A stretch of DNA of 64,000 nt from Zygnema cylindricum (lineage: Eukaryota > Streptophyta > Zygnematophyceae > Zygnematales > Zygnemataceae), in NCBI GenBank assembly GCA_037447655.1, contig JBBHKE010001676.1:282973-346972 (forward strand). The letters are read 5' to 3'. This document shows, piece after piece, positions 45,730 through 55,760 of the stretch (position 1 is its first letter; the number at the start of each line of letters is the position of its first letter). Under the pieces are notes generated by a model. That model did not search any database and was not told the origin of the DNA. It worked only from the letters and a program-made list of their open reading frames with translations. A program made the translations under genes and the position numbers.

Positions 45730-47023
45730 TATTGTTCTTTGGTCTAAAATAGACCGCAGAAGCAACCCAAACTATCATGCAAGAAGCTAAGCAAAGCTAG
45801 GCCAATGAACAATCATTTGAAATGCATCCTCTATATGCGTACATAGACGCAACAAACATCATTTAGGGTTTCATGGAATAATCAACATAAATAAACCCTA
45901 TGACAACATCTAAGGTTTGATGGAATAATCGACATAAACAAACCCTAGGACAAATGCATAAACAGTGCATATCAAACATATATAAAATAACATAAATAAA
46001 TAATAACAAACAAATGCATCACACATAAACAAAAGTATAATCAAAGTATAATCAAATAATCATTATATCATTCAAAGTGCATGACCTAATCGATAACCCT
46101 AAAATACTACATCTTTGGTCTCTACTTTTCTAACCAGCATTGATGATTTTCCTAATGAAGCTCAAATCTATATATACACTTGCGAGCTGTCAACAAATCG
46201 CTACCTGTCAAATTAACCTACGTAACTTCCACTAAGTAGTATTAAACCATGAGAACCTATTACAACAAATAATCCTAACTGTAAGTGTACACGTGAAAGT
46301 CAACCAATCATAAGCGCACACTTGTCTGCAAGTACGACAACACACAAATTAAACTGCCGAAACCCTAAATGATCATCTAAATAAAAACTGTCATAATCAA
46401 TACTAAATTATTATTACACATATGACAAAACAATGTTGTTTCAAATATTTACACCGACGCGTCCGCAAAATACGCGTCATAAGCGACAACTCGCTTAGTC
46501 ACTTGCAGATAAATCCACGTAGTGAACCGACATTGCATATGTACGGTCCACCTAATAATACGTCATTAAAAATAATGCGATCCCTTAAAAATATCGGCGG
46601 ACGTCGTCCGCCCTCCACGTGTAACTCGAACCACTGCCGAAATTAATCCGTACCTTCCAAATCTTTACCGTCCTGGATATGCGTCGTTTGCAATAAATGC
46701 GCCTGTCGCATATAGAGTACACATGTCCAAATATGACGTTCCGTAATGGAAGCGTCTTTTTGAATAGCTGTCGCCTGTCGCATTGTGTTTCGTATGTGCG
46801 ACGTACTATTTTGACTTTTTAGAATATTTTACATCGGATCGCTTCGCGATCAGCCGTCCATTTCACTTACGCATTCAGCGCCACTCAATTAGTCAATTAA
46901 TTTTACTTGTACAATAAACCCCCAATCCGCAAATCCGTTCGAACCTCCACATTAACTTCGGAAATTACGTACGCACGCAAATTCGCGCACGCATGTGCGA
47001 AACTGAATCTTTCAAAAACAACA
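45730..47023 (-). repeat. Element E 5' LTR
   Basis: 1294 bp. The plus-strand left edge reads TATTGTTCTTTGG where the other copy has TGTTGTTCTTTGG, so the terminal dinucleotide is mutated. Right edge CAAAAACAACA, then TTTTC duplication 47024-47028. Confidence 0.88.
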
Positions 47024-47028
47024 TTTTC

Positions 47029-47994
47029 TTGGTCTAAAATGAAATGTAGAAAAGAAGCCGAGGCAGTCTGCCTCTAACTCTTATCTTCAGCTCCCACACT
47101 TGTGGCATTCACTGAAGGTTGAAGAGGGAGCTAGAGCCATGGATGGGTGTGCTTTTTAGAGAGAGACAAGTAGTTGTTTTTAGTAGGTTTACTAAAAGGA
47201 CACTTGACTGGCCCAGGATTTGATCCTGGTACGTGTCGTCTGTCAAGTTAGCAAGTAGCGGTTAAATTTATCCTTTAAGTCTTAGACCTATGGTAAGTGT
47301 ATACGGTTTGACAAATATTTAAATGGTTAGATGTGAAACTAATTCATTTAACGGGAACTATATAAATCATGCATAAATACAGTTTCGTAAAGTACGGAGT
47401 ACAGTACGGTTATGAAACGAATACCGCGCATTTTGTTTCGAAAGCGAAATAAATATTGCGCAAGTATTTATGACGGCTACGATTGAAACTGGATTTTGAT
47501 CAGACGGCCGCGAAGGATGTCGAGATCGCGGAAATTTTGGAGGTTTGCGGTCCTCACCACATCGATTAACATGTGGCACAACCACATTTGATTACGGCAT
47601 CCTGAGGATTAAAAGAACGAATCCAAATAAGACATGTGTCGACCTGTTGGCCTTGTTGTACAATGGCCGTACACCGGTACATGTACATTTCTGTACGACA
47701 CAATATTATTATTGGTGCCGTAGTCTAGTAGTTAGGGTTTTACAAAGAGATAGGACTTAGAAAAATTTGGTAGATACCTTCGGTACAAAAGGTCAACTTT
47801 GACCCTCCATAACTTAGTGCCCAGAGGAGCAAATTTAAAGATTCTTTTTGCTATCGACTCAAAAGAACCTTGCCTTCACGGAGGTGAAGATGGTCAAAGT
47901 TTTTGTTTGTCAAGGTGGCAGTTATTGTTGCTGAAATACAAAGGGGTCAGGGTTATCTTACAGGCTTCGAGTGAGCTGCCTACTCTGACGACCT
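47029..47994 (+). repeat. Cop-D 3' LTR, right piece
   Basis: Resumes with TTGGTCTAAAATGAAATG then GAAGCCGAGGCAGTCTGCC as in the Cop-F LTR after its TTTTC. Features include a T-arm-like CCAGG-ATTTGAT-CCTGG at about 47213-47229 and GGTCAACTTTGACC near 47789. It stops at TACTCTGACGACCT (47994), where the H LTR begins, about 30 bases short of a full LTR end. Confidence 0.82.
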
Positions 47995-49115
47995 TGTTGT
48001 CCATATCCTATTTCAGCCATGGATTACTCACGGCAACACCCACAGACTACCTCAAAAGCAGTTATCTTTGCTTAATCACAAAGGGGTCAGGATTATCCTA
48101 GAGGCTTCTTGGAAGCTGTCCACTCTGAGGACTTATGGAGGTCTCAGAGTTACAACATATACACTGTAAACTCCCAAAGTTAAAGCCAAATCCACAAAGG
48201 CATCTATAAGATATAAGCTCCAGAGTTTCACAAAAACAGCTGACAGCTTCACAAACTAACCACTTAGACTGCTCACAGAATCTTACACGGATATTGGAAT
48301 ACATTGAAACTTCACACACATATATTTTCTATATCATAGAATACCTCCACAAAGTTTCACACGAAAGCACCAAACAAGGTGATCGCACCAACAGGTCAAA
48401 GATGCAGAAAACAGTTTGCCATTGCTTTGATAAACTTGACTACGATACTCAAAATATTCTAAGTCCTACAAGTTATACTCAGAGAGTTCACTACTGAATG
48501 TACGGAGGCATACCATTCGTACGGTATCTACCATCGACTTAAACTATTGTAAGTATACCCGAATAGTTTGAGGTATGTCAGACCGAACAAATCTACACTA
48601 ATAATTAATTAGCAAAAAGACAAACCTATGTTGTACATAATATTTACACCGACATCTCCACACGTTTGCATTTCAAAAACCAAGCTACCGCTAAGTAAAT
48701 ATCATTACTTACAATCTATACTAGTCATATTATTCGCAGCTGCGTCAGCTGCTTTGTTGGTGCGGATCGTATCAGGGTAACCACAGCTGCGTTGACTCGT
48801 CTGCGTCGCAACTGCTCCGTACCGGCGGCGCATATTCATCCCAAAATAACCGCAGTTGCGTTATCCTGTTTGCGTCGCAACTGCGCTGTACCGGCGGTGC
48901 TTGTTTCAATATTTCGTTTATTCCACATCGGATCGCTTCGCGATCCGCCGTCCATTTGTCAATGCTTGTACCCGCCACTCAGTGAGTCTTTTTCATCACT
49001 TAAATTATATTCGTTCGTTCGCTCCCCCAATCCATGAATCCATTCCAACCTCCACATTAAATTCCATGGCGCACGAATTGTCGCGTACGCACGAAACAAA
49101 CTTTTCAAAACAACA
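47995..49115 (-). repeat. Element H 3' LTR (with an embedded copia LTR tail)
   Basis: Plus-strand edges TGTTGTCCATATCC and TTTTCAAAACAACA. Colinear with the 51568-52662 copy except at about 48068-48152, where about 60 bp are replaced by CACAAAGGGGTCAGGATTAT...CTCAGAGTTACA, the terminal sequence of a Cop-F-type LTR. It contains a ~70-bp tandem repeat with hairpins (48784-48900) and the 8-bp palindromic stem CGGATCGC-TTC-GCGATCCG (48929-48947). Confidence 0.8.
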
Positions 49116-50308
49116 CTCCCCCGAAATTTAGTTTCGTGCACCTGTAAAAATATGCATCATGTAATTCTATGTTGCTACGCTGCGCTGGTTCGACATCGCA
49201 ACGCAGTATGAATACAGTATGCAGCGTGTACTGCTCTGCTGCTACGCTGCGCTCGTTCGACATTGCAGCTCTAGCAGCTGCTTCTTTAACTCTTAACTTC
49301 CTCCTCATAGCCTCATTTACTGAAAACTAAAGCTTTCAATTTTAACACTCCCCTAAAGCTTGAGACTCAGTAGTCCATGCAGATATTTCTACCCTAATGG
49401 AAATACAAACAAAATGAAGAATGTGGAATATTTAGAGATTAAAAATTCTCTATCAACCTCCACTACTAATGATTCAAAAATATTAGCCAAAACAATACAT
49501 CACCACTGTTTTGTTGACGTCCCATTTGTCTTGCTGAAAACCACCACCTTGCAGAATTTGTCCTGTAACAGCTCCCCGTAAGTCATAAATGTGAAATTGT
49601 CACTTTCACTAACGTTATAACACCACTTCTTCCGCTGCGTTGCTTCATTCGTTGATGCGTTGCGAAGCGAACTGCTTCCGCTAATTCTCCACTGCCTCCG
49701 CTACGTTCCTTCTATGTCTTCCAAACTTCCCAGTCTTCACAACTGCTTTTTTGCCGAGTTAATCTTTTAATATTCAAACACTCTCTGTCTTCCACGAATA
49801 ACTTTATCAACCATTTTCTTAAGTTTTATGAATTTTACAGACTAACATATGTGAGTTTCGTCTCGTAACAGCTCCCCCTATGCTATAAACGTCAAATTGT
49901 CTTTCAAAAAGAATACATCTCTCTAGTAACTCTGAATTCCACCCGTAATCGTCACTTACTCATATGATCAGTATTTGTCAAAAATATCTATCTTCTACCC
50001 ACTTTCATCAAACAATTGTTGTACCTTCCCCCTATCAAATACTTCCACGTCATCCGCCGCGCTGCTATGCTGCCTCACTATTTCGCCACTTGAACTGCTT
50101 CTGATGATTCACCACTGCTTCCGCTACCTCCTTCGGTTTTCAAAAATACATAAGTAACACTTTTTGTTTCTTTTCAACTAACTCAACAAGAAATAACATT
50201 AAATCTAAAATCCTACCAAAAATATTGAATGTCAAAAGGAGCTAAGACATGCTTTTATATAAGTTTTTCCAAAATTAAGATTTCTCTAAATTCACGTTCT
50301 CCAGAAAA
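49116..50308 (-). other. Element H region downstream of gag
   Basis: Non-coding as far as I can see. It begins with the inverted purine tract, then contains C/T-rich text with repeated phrases such as CACTGCTTCCGCTA and CTCCCC(C/T)TA. It may be 3' untranslated sequence of the H transcript. Confidence 0.5.
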
Positions 50309-51460
50309 TCATTTCTCCCACTCTCTTCTCTTAATCACTTTTCGAGCATGCTTTCTTCTGCCCTTGATCCGTTGAATATTGTATCTTCTCTTTGTTTTCT
50401 TCATTATCTTTTGTCTTTTCAAAAAAAAATCATTTTTGTCACAGTTTTCTACTCTTTTAATGTCAAAAATATTAAATTTCTGTTTTACCTCTATGTTTTT
50501 CTTCGTAGATTTGTTATTCCCATAAACTTCATTCATTTGAGAAATTTTAATTTTGATTCTTCTTCTTTTCAGCTGCACTCTTTTCCTCCTATTTCCTTTT
50601 CCTATATTTCTAACGTTTGCATTTCCATTACATTTTTCACTCCCACAAACTTCTTTTCTCGATCCAATTTTCTGAACAGTTTTTCTTTGTTCTTCTCTTA
50701 GTTCACCAATTTCCACATCCACCTTATTTCTAGTTTCTGCTTCTAAGTGTCCATCTCTTCCTTCGTCATTTTTCCTTACTTCAATAAACTCTTCCTCGTG
50801 TAACTCTTTTGTACTCACCAATCTGTCGTCGGGAAAAGGGATAGACACCAAATCCTTTTCTGTCACCTCATTCTCCTCATTCCGAACAACATAGAAGGTC
50901 GGTAGGTAAATAAATTTGTCAACACACTGTGTATGCCTTTTGTCATCGGTTGAGTCTTGTCTCTCACTCACGAAAGAACTTGATTCTCTTCTTGTTGATG
51001 GTCCAACTAGGTTGTTGTCCCATCCATCTCTGAAATTCCCTGTAACAGATGCACTTCTATATGACGGACATACTCTGAAGGTATGTCCCAAATCATTACA
51101 ATAAAAGCAATTCTTTTGCCGATCTCCGAACTCGCTATTCTTTTTAATTTTCTAAAAGAGACTTAGATTCCTTTATATTCCTCTTACTTGATAAAACCTT
51201 TTTATTAGCCTCTTCATCTAGAACAGCACGTCTTGCTACAATTAAGCTCCAATCCCTTTTATCAATTAAATTCAATCGATCTAAAGCACTCTTATATTCT
51301 TTAGGTAGACTTCTCATTAAATTTCCATCCAGAGATCATCTGAGTGTTCTCTGCCAAATCGTGGTAAGTCTGCCATTCATTATTACGGAATCCTCAGTCA
51401 AAGGAGTTCTTGATAGCCCTTAGACGCTCATGATTTTCCTTTTTCATCCATTTTATTTTG
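50309..51460 (-). pseudogene. Element H gag-like gene with zinc knuckle and very basic tail
   Basis: Minus strand, upstream frame: LMRSLPKEYKSALDRL and DWSLIVARRAVLDEEANKK, alignable with the Cop-F Gag segment (LLMKLPNEFENIVNRV...WIWNLVVG...RENTIEI). After a frameshift and stop near 51158 the second frame gives NCFYCNDLGHTFRVC, an intact CX2CX4HX4C knuckle at about 51122-51078, followed by about 250 codons. The tail is acidic then strongly basic (KRVQLKRRRIKIK, KKTKRRYN, GRRKHARKVIKRR) and ends at 50309. No protease Asp-Ser/Thr-Gly follows. The tail has no match in the copia Gags here; its function is unknown. Confidence 0.72.
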
Positions 51461-51567
51461 GCTGGTCATCCCACCCATCCATTAGTCCGTCTCTTTCGAG
51501 AAGTAGCTCGGAGTGCGGTTCGGAAGTGATAACGTAATCCGACCGTTATACGGGTGTGGGCTATAAC

Positions 51568-52662
51568 TGTTGTCCATAGCCCTTTCGCCATGGATTACTC
51601 ACGGAAACCCCACAGACTACCTCAAACATAGTTGTGTTTCAGACAGCCGGTGCTCCACAATAAACAGAATCACTTCAAACTACAACAATATGCATTATTC
51701 CATATACATTGTAAACTCCCAAAGTAAGAGCCAAATCCACTACGGCATCTAAAAGATATAAGCTCTAGAGTTTCACAAAAACAATTGACAGCTTAACAAA
51801 ATAACCACTTAGACTGCTCACCGAATTTTATAGACATACTGATATATAATGAAACTTCACACACATATAGATTTTATATCGTAGAATAACTCCACAAAGT
51901 TTCATATGAAATCACTAAACAGAGTGATCACACCAACAGGTCAAAGATGCAGAAAACAGTTTGCCATTGCTTTGATAAACTTGACTACGATACATAAAAT
52001 AATCTAAGTCCTGCAAGTTATACTCAGACTACTAAATGTACGGAGGCAGACTAGCCGTACTGTATCTACTCTAATAAACTAATTAGTCAAAAGGACAAAC
52101 CTATCTACTCTAATAAACTAATTAGTCAAAAGGACAAATCTACACTAATAATTAATTAGCAAAAAGACAAATCTATGTTGTACATAATATTTACACCGAC
52201 ATCTCCACACGTTTGCATTTCAAAAACCACGCTACCGCTAAGTAAATATCATTACTTACAATCTATACTAGTCATATTATTCGCAGCTGCGTCAGCTGCT
52301 TTGTCCGTGCGGATCGTATCAGGGTAATCGGAGTTGCGTTGACTCGTCTGCGTCGCAGCTGCTCCGTACCGGCAACGCATATCCATCCCAAAATAACCGC
52401 AGTTGCGTTGTCGTGTTTGCGTCGCAACTGCGCCGTACCGGCGGTGCTTGTTTCAATATTTCGTTTATTCCACATCGGATCGCTTCGCGATCCGCCGTCC
52501 ATTTGTCAATGCTTGTACCCGCCACTCAGTGAGTCTTTTTCATCACTTAAATTATATTCGTTCGTTCGCTCCCCCAATCCATGAATCCATTCCAACCTCC
52601 ACATTAAATTCCATGGCGCACGAATTGTCGCGTACGCACAAAACAAACTTTTCAAAATAACA
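51568..52662 (-). repeat. Element H 5' LTR
   Basis: Plus-strand edges TGTTGTCCATAGCC and TTTTCAAAATAACA. It contains a 39-bp direct duplication at 52064-52141 (unit starting ATCTACTCTAATAAACTAAT) absent from the other LTR, the CGCAGTTGCG/CGCAACTGCG inverted repeat and the palindromic stem CGGATCGC-TTC-GCGATCCG at 52476-52494. Confidence 0.85.
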
Positions 52663-53060
52663 ATAGGCGGCCAACATCGTCTGTCGTACGCTTGACAAAA
52701 TCCACCGTCCGAGGGTAAAAACCCTCCCTAATAACATGTATGCGCGAACGAACATGGGTTCGCGACTTAAAAAATAAAAGGTATCGAGGCGTCGCCGATA
52801 CTACCGGAAATCGTGATTCGGCGCCAACGATACTGTGCGTCGATACTCCCAAAATTGCGTGCATACGCACGAAACAAAACATGTCGCACGAAATGAAACA
52901 TATCGCCCAAAATATTCTCGGAAATTGCGCCGTGTCGATACTCCAAAATCGTGTACCTTGAAACGAAACAGACAAAACATGCGCACGGAATTCGTATGTA
53001 ATTAATTGTAAGTGAACGCAAATCGGGTTCACATCATCAACAAATGAACCGACAAAAACT
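52663..53060. repeat. CpG-rich non-coding DNA with a ~95-bp imperfect repeat
   Basis: GTCGATACTCCCAAAATTGCG (52838) and GTCGATACTCCAAAATCGTG (52933) start two related units, each continuing to ACAAAACATG and GCGCACG/TCGCACG. Several CGCACGAAACAAAA words resemble the H LTR end. No gene. Confidence 0.55.
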
Positions 53061-53281
53061 CGCACGTGCGAACACAAAAATCAAACGTGCGTGCATCAAA
53101 TTGCGCGTGGATGCATAAAATCGCGCGTGCGTGCGAAATACCGTGCGTGCGTGCAGAATATCACGCATGCGTGCAAAATATCGCGCGTGTGTGAGAAATA
53201 CTGCGCGTGCGAGCATTATATCGTGCGCACGTGCCAAATATCGCGCGTGCCGACATGATATCGTGCTCGCGAGCAATCGAC
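53061..53281. repeat. 20-bp minisatellite, 11 units
   Basis: Eleven tandem units with consensus near CGCGCGTGCGTGCAAAATAT; one unit has 21 bases, the rest 20. Each unit alternates a CG-rich half with an AT-rich half. The consensus resembles the E LTR end (CGTACGCACGCAAATACGCG), so it may have grown from LTR-derived sequence. Frames across it repeat His-Ala-Arg and are not genes. Confidence 0.9.
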
Positions 53282-53506
53282 ACGATGCGGCATGACAGCT
53301 GTCGTGCATGAGAGGCAAGGAAGCCAACATGCATCACAACCAGCAAAGTCATATATACGAACATTTATGCGAACGGACATAAATATGAAAAGACAAAAAC
53401 TATATACACCATGAGAAGGAATAAAGGTGAAAATGACTCAAAGAGAGAAGGGGAAGAATACTCCCCTAGAGTGAAGTGGACCCAATAATCCCCCCCCCCT
53501 AGCTCC
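53282..53506. other. Gene-free spacer
   Basis: No gene. A C-run (CCCCCCCCCCT at about 53490) and TACTCCCC at 53459 look like inverted purine tracts of a minus-strand retroelement, but I cannot pair LTRs around the gag-protease remnant to its right. Confidence 0.4.
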
Positions 53507-55760
53507 TTAGCCTGTAGAGGAGCTGGTCAACACAATTGAGGACCTGTAACAGATATGGAGGCAGCAATGGTCTTTTGTGGTGAAAGACAATGGAGGAGAG
53601 AGGCACTCCATGTGGAACCCTTGATCACCACCTGTACATGTATAAACCCTCTGCAAACTTAGCATCCCGTTAGTATCGCTATCCACCACATGGAAAATGT
53701 GTGGGGAGACCTTGGTGTCGATGGTATCCAAGAGATGACGCGACTCAATGAGAAAACCGAGCTCACTAAAACTATCTTGCAATGGTGGGGTGCTTGGAAG
53801 GATCCTTTATGGGAAAAGAGAGTCGCAATTGTCTTCCCTAAGTTCGATACTGGAAAATGCAGGGAGAGCGGAAGCCAAATGTGCCATTGTGGGCAGCAGC
53901 TTGCGAGCAGAGACAAGAGGGAGGCAAATTTTGCATCTCAAAAAATTAGGGGGGAGGTAGGAGAAAGTTTAATCATACATATCTACTCCCCCACCGATTC
54001 GGAATATAATATCCTGTCCCACTAAGCATTCGTAGTCATTTCATTTGGTGACCAATGCTTGGACAAAAACCACAGACTCACCCTCAGTTCCGTTTTGGAA
54101 TCAAAAGATGAGCGCGTCCTTGGTGATACCAAGCACCGACTCCGTGGTACCGACCGAAGTGAGAAGTCGAGTAGCCGTGGCTTGAAGCTTGTCTGCGGTC
54201 AGACGAAGCTTGAGCGCAAATCCGGATCCGATGTTCACGAGTTTAGCTCTGGTGTCCATGAGAGGTAGAGAAGGAGCAACACCATTAAAGGAGAAGGACT
54301 TTCGAGCATTGTCCAAGAAACTGATGTGAGGATCAAGGTCACGGTGCTCATTCTCGGTAACCGGTTGAATAACTGAAAGGCTACGGTTCAGCTGCAACGT
54401 CCTCAAAGCTGCAGCTATAGCGAACTCATCAACAACGGGAGAGGCTTTGGGAACCTCATTAGGAAAGGGAGAGGCCCTGGGGGCTTCATCAATCATAGCA
54501 TAAAGGATGCTTACTCGTTCTTTGACTCGGTGTGCATAATGTATGGTACTATCCAAAATGGTGAGAGCTTCAGCCATTATGAAAGAAGATATGTCTGGTA
54601 GAGGAGAGAGAGATACTTTCTCGAAAGAAAGTGGAATACGGGAATTTTGTAATTTACCGTCCCGATTGTGATCAGGCGAGCCTTTATCAAAAGTAGCTGC
54701 TCGTTGTTGGACGGTAGAATCTCGGAGGATTCGGCCAGCCGACGATGGCATGTGGACGATTGTCCTTGCCATCCCCGTGAACTGGGGTTTCATTTCGGCC
54801 ATGAAGGCGGCAAATTATTCATTCATCATGGCGGCCATCATAACTTGTAACTTGGCCTTTTCCCTCTCTCTGCGAGAGATCTTAGGCGGAGTCGCCTCTT
54901 TCTCTGTCTCGGTATGAGGAGTGACCGGCTTAGCAGAACGGATAGGAATTCAACCGTTCTGAATCTGATTCTGATATGAGAAATTACGGTCCTTAACATG
55001 GCAACGGTGGACATAATGTCCCTTCTGGTTGCAATGGGTGCATGTGGCTGACTTATCCGGGCACATGCGAGCATCGTGCCCCGTGTTTCCACATCGGAAA
55101 CACAATCGGTCTCCGGAATTAAATGGCAGATTTCCCATGGCCGGCGTCTTTGGATGCCTATTAGAAGGCCACGGGTTCCTCGGAGGTGGTGGAGATTGGT
55201 CAAATTGGTTTCCTTGAGATTCGGGATTGTCATGAGCATCCCACCACAACGATTCCATCTCATACCTAACCGCATATTCAGCCGCTTGCTCAAAGGTAAA
55301 TTTCAGCCCGTATGTTTGACTGAGATGAGTCTGAATGAATATTTTCGATTGAGGAGGAAACTGTCCCACGAATTTTCGGACAGTCTCTGCATCGGACATA
55401 AGGTCTGGTAATGCTTCCCGAAGGGTTTCCATTCTAGCTCGTAAAGCAGGGGCAGTCTCACCCGGCCTACGTTTGAAGTTCATCAACTCTTTAACCTGAT
55501 CTCGATTTTACATCCAGTGTTCTTCTTCGAGAGATCGAACATGACCGATATCGGGTCACGTAAAAGAATTAATCTTCCCGGTCTAGCTGGAACTGCCGCA
55601 CGAGCAGCCACAGCATACTGCTGAGGAATCTGGGGGATGGCTGGATATAGCTCATCCCTATTAACATCCAATGTTGCTGGAACAGCTGTCTGGTAGGGAA
55701 TTTCTACCTGGCCGGAAACAGTTGGAAGTCCTGCAAAGGGTGGAGAGTGCTCTGTCATTT
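53507..55760 (-). pseudogene. Gag-protease remnant, copy 1 (probably Ty3/gypsy-like)
   Basis: Minus strand. A start at 55758 (MTEHSPPFAGLP) gives 91 codons, then a frame change to 55486-54950: a retrotransposon Gag core (ETAPALRARMETLREALPDL, VRKFVGQFP, FEQAAEYAVRYEME) and two zinc knuckles, CFRCGNTGHDARMC and CTHCNQKGHYVHRC. After one stop, a 233-codon frame (54802-54101) ends with a retropepsin-like site reading LPLMDTRAKLV (Gly of Asp-Thr-Gly is Arg). Further left, broken frames give LVGQDIIFRIGGGVDMYD. No RT is found. Two knuckles and a DTG protease differ from the copia elements here; gypsy affinity is inference. Confidence 0.75.

Larger units (their letters stand above)
36832..47023 (-). 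mobile_element. Element E: non-autonomous LTR retrotransposon containing Cop-F
   Basis: Two 1294-bp LTRs, 36832-38125 and 45730-47023, lie in direct repeat and are flanked by perfect 5-bp duplications TTTTC (36827-36831 and 47024-47028). The primer site (45716-45729) and purine tract (38126-38134, CTCCCCCGA on the plus strand) place transcription on the minus strand. Without Cop-F the element is about 3.7 kb with only about 1.15 kb of internal DNA and no gag or pol motif. It fits the LARD/TRIM-like class of dependent elements. Confidence 0.88.
32447..47994 (+). mobile_element. Cop-D: degraded copia element, 3' LTR split by element E
   Basis: The left part is 32447-36831 and the right part 47029-47994; all between is element E plus the duplicated TTTTC. 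Only about 120 bp of the 5' LTR end survives (32447-32570), and the primer site with the gag start is deleted: CAATGGAGGACACAGAAT joins directly to ATGGACGGGTGAGGCG. gag, protease, integrase, RT and RNase H follow with many stops. The 3' LTR starts TGTAGAAATTAATGG at 36801. Its end is replaced at 47995 by element H. Confidence 0.85.
47995..52662 (-). mobile_element. Element H: gag-only LTR retrotransposon (TR-GAG-like)
   Basis: LTRs 47995-49115 and 51568-52662 are in direct repeat. A purine tract inverted at 49116-49124 (CTCCCCCGA) and a decayed primer site at about 51554-51567 (GTGTGGGCTATAAC on the plus strand) set the minus-strand direction. The internal 2.45 kb contains one gag-like gene (50309-51460) and no protease, integrase or RT motif. 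Flanks GACCT (47990-47994) and ATAGG (52663-52667) do not match. Confidence 0.8.

Noticed and set aside
50348-50701. A 117-codon Phe/Ser-rich plus-strand frame
   Set aside because: Antisense to the basic tail of the H gag; its composition reflects the A-rich sense strand.
53061-53281. CRISPR array
   Set aside because: The 20-bp units are contiguous with no unique spacers, and the context is eukaryotic retroelements.
53037-53330. A 97-codon minus-strand frame with repeated His-Ala-Arg
   Set aside because: Produced by the 20-bp minisatellite (three units make 20 codons).
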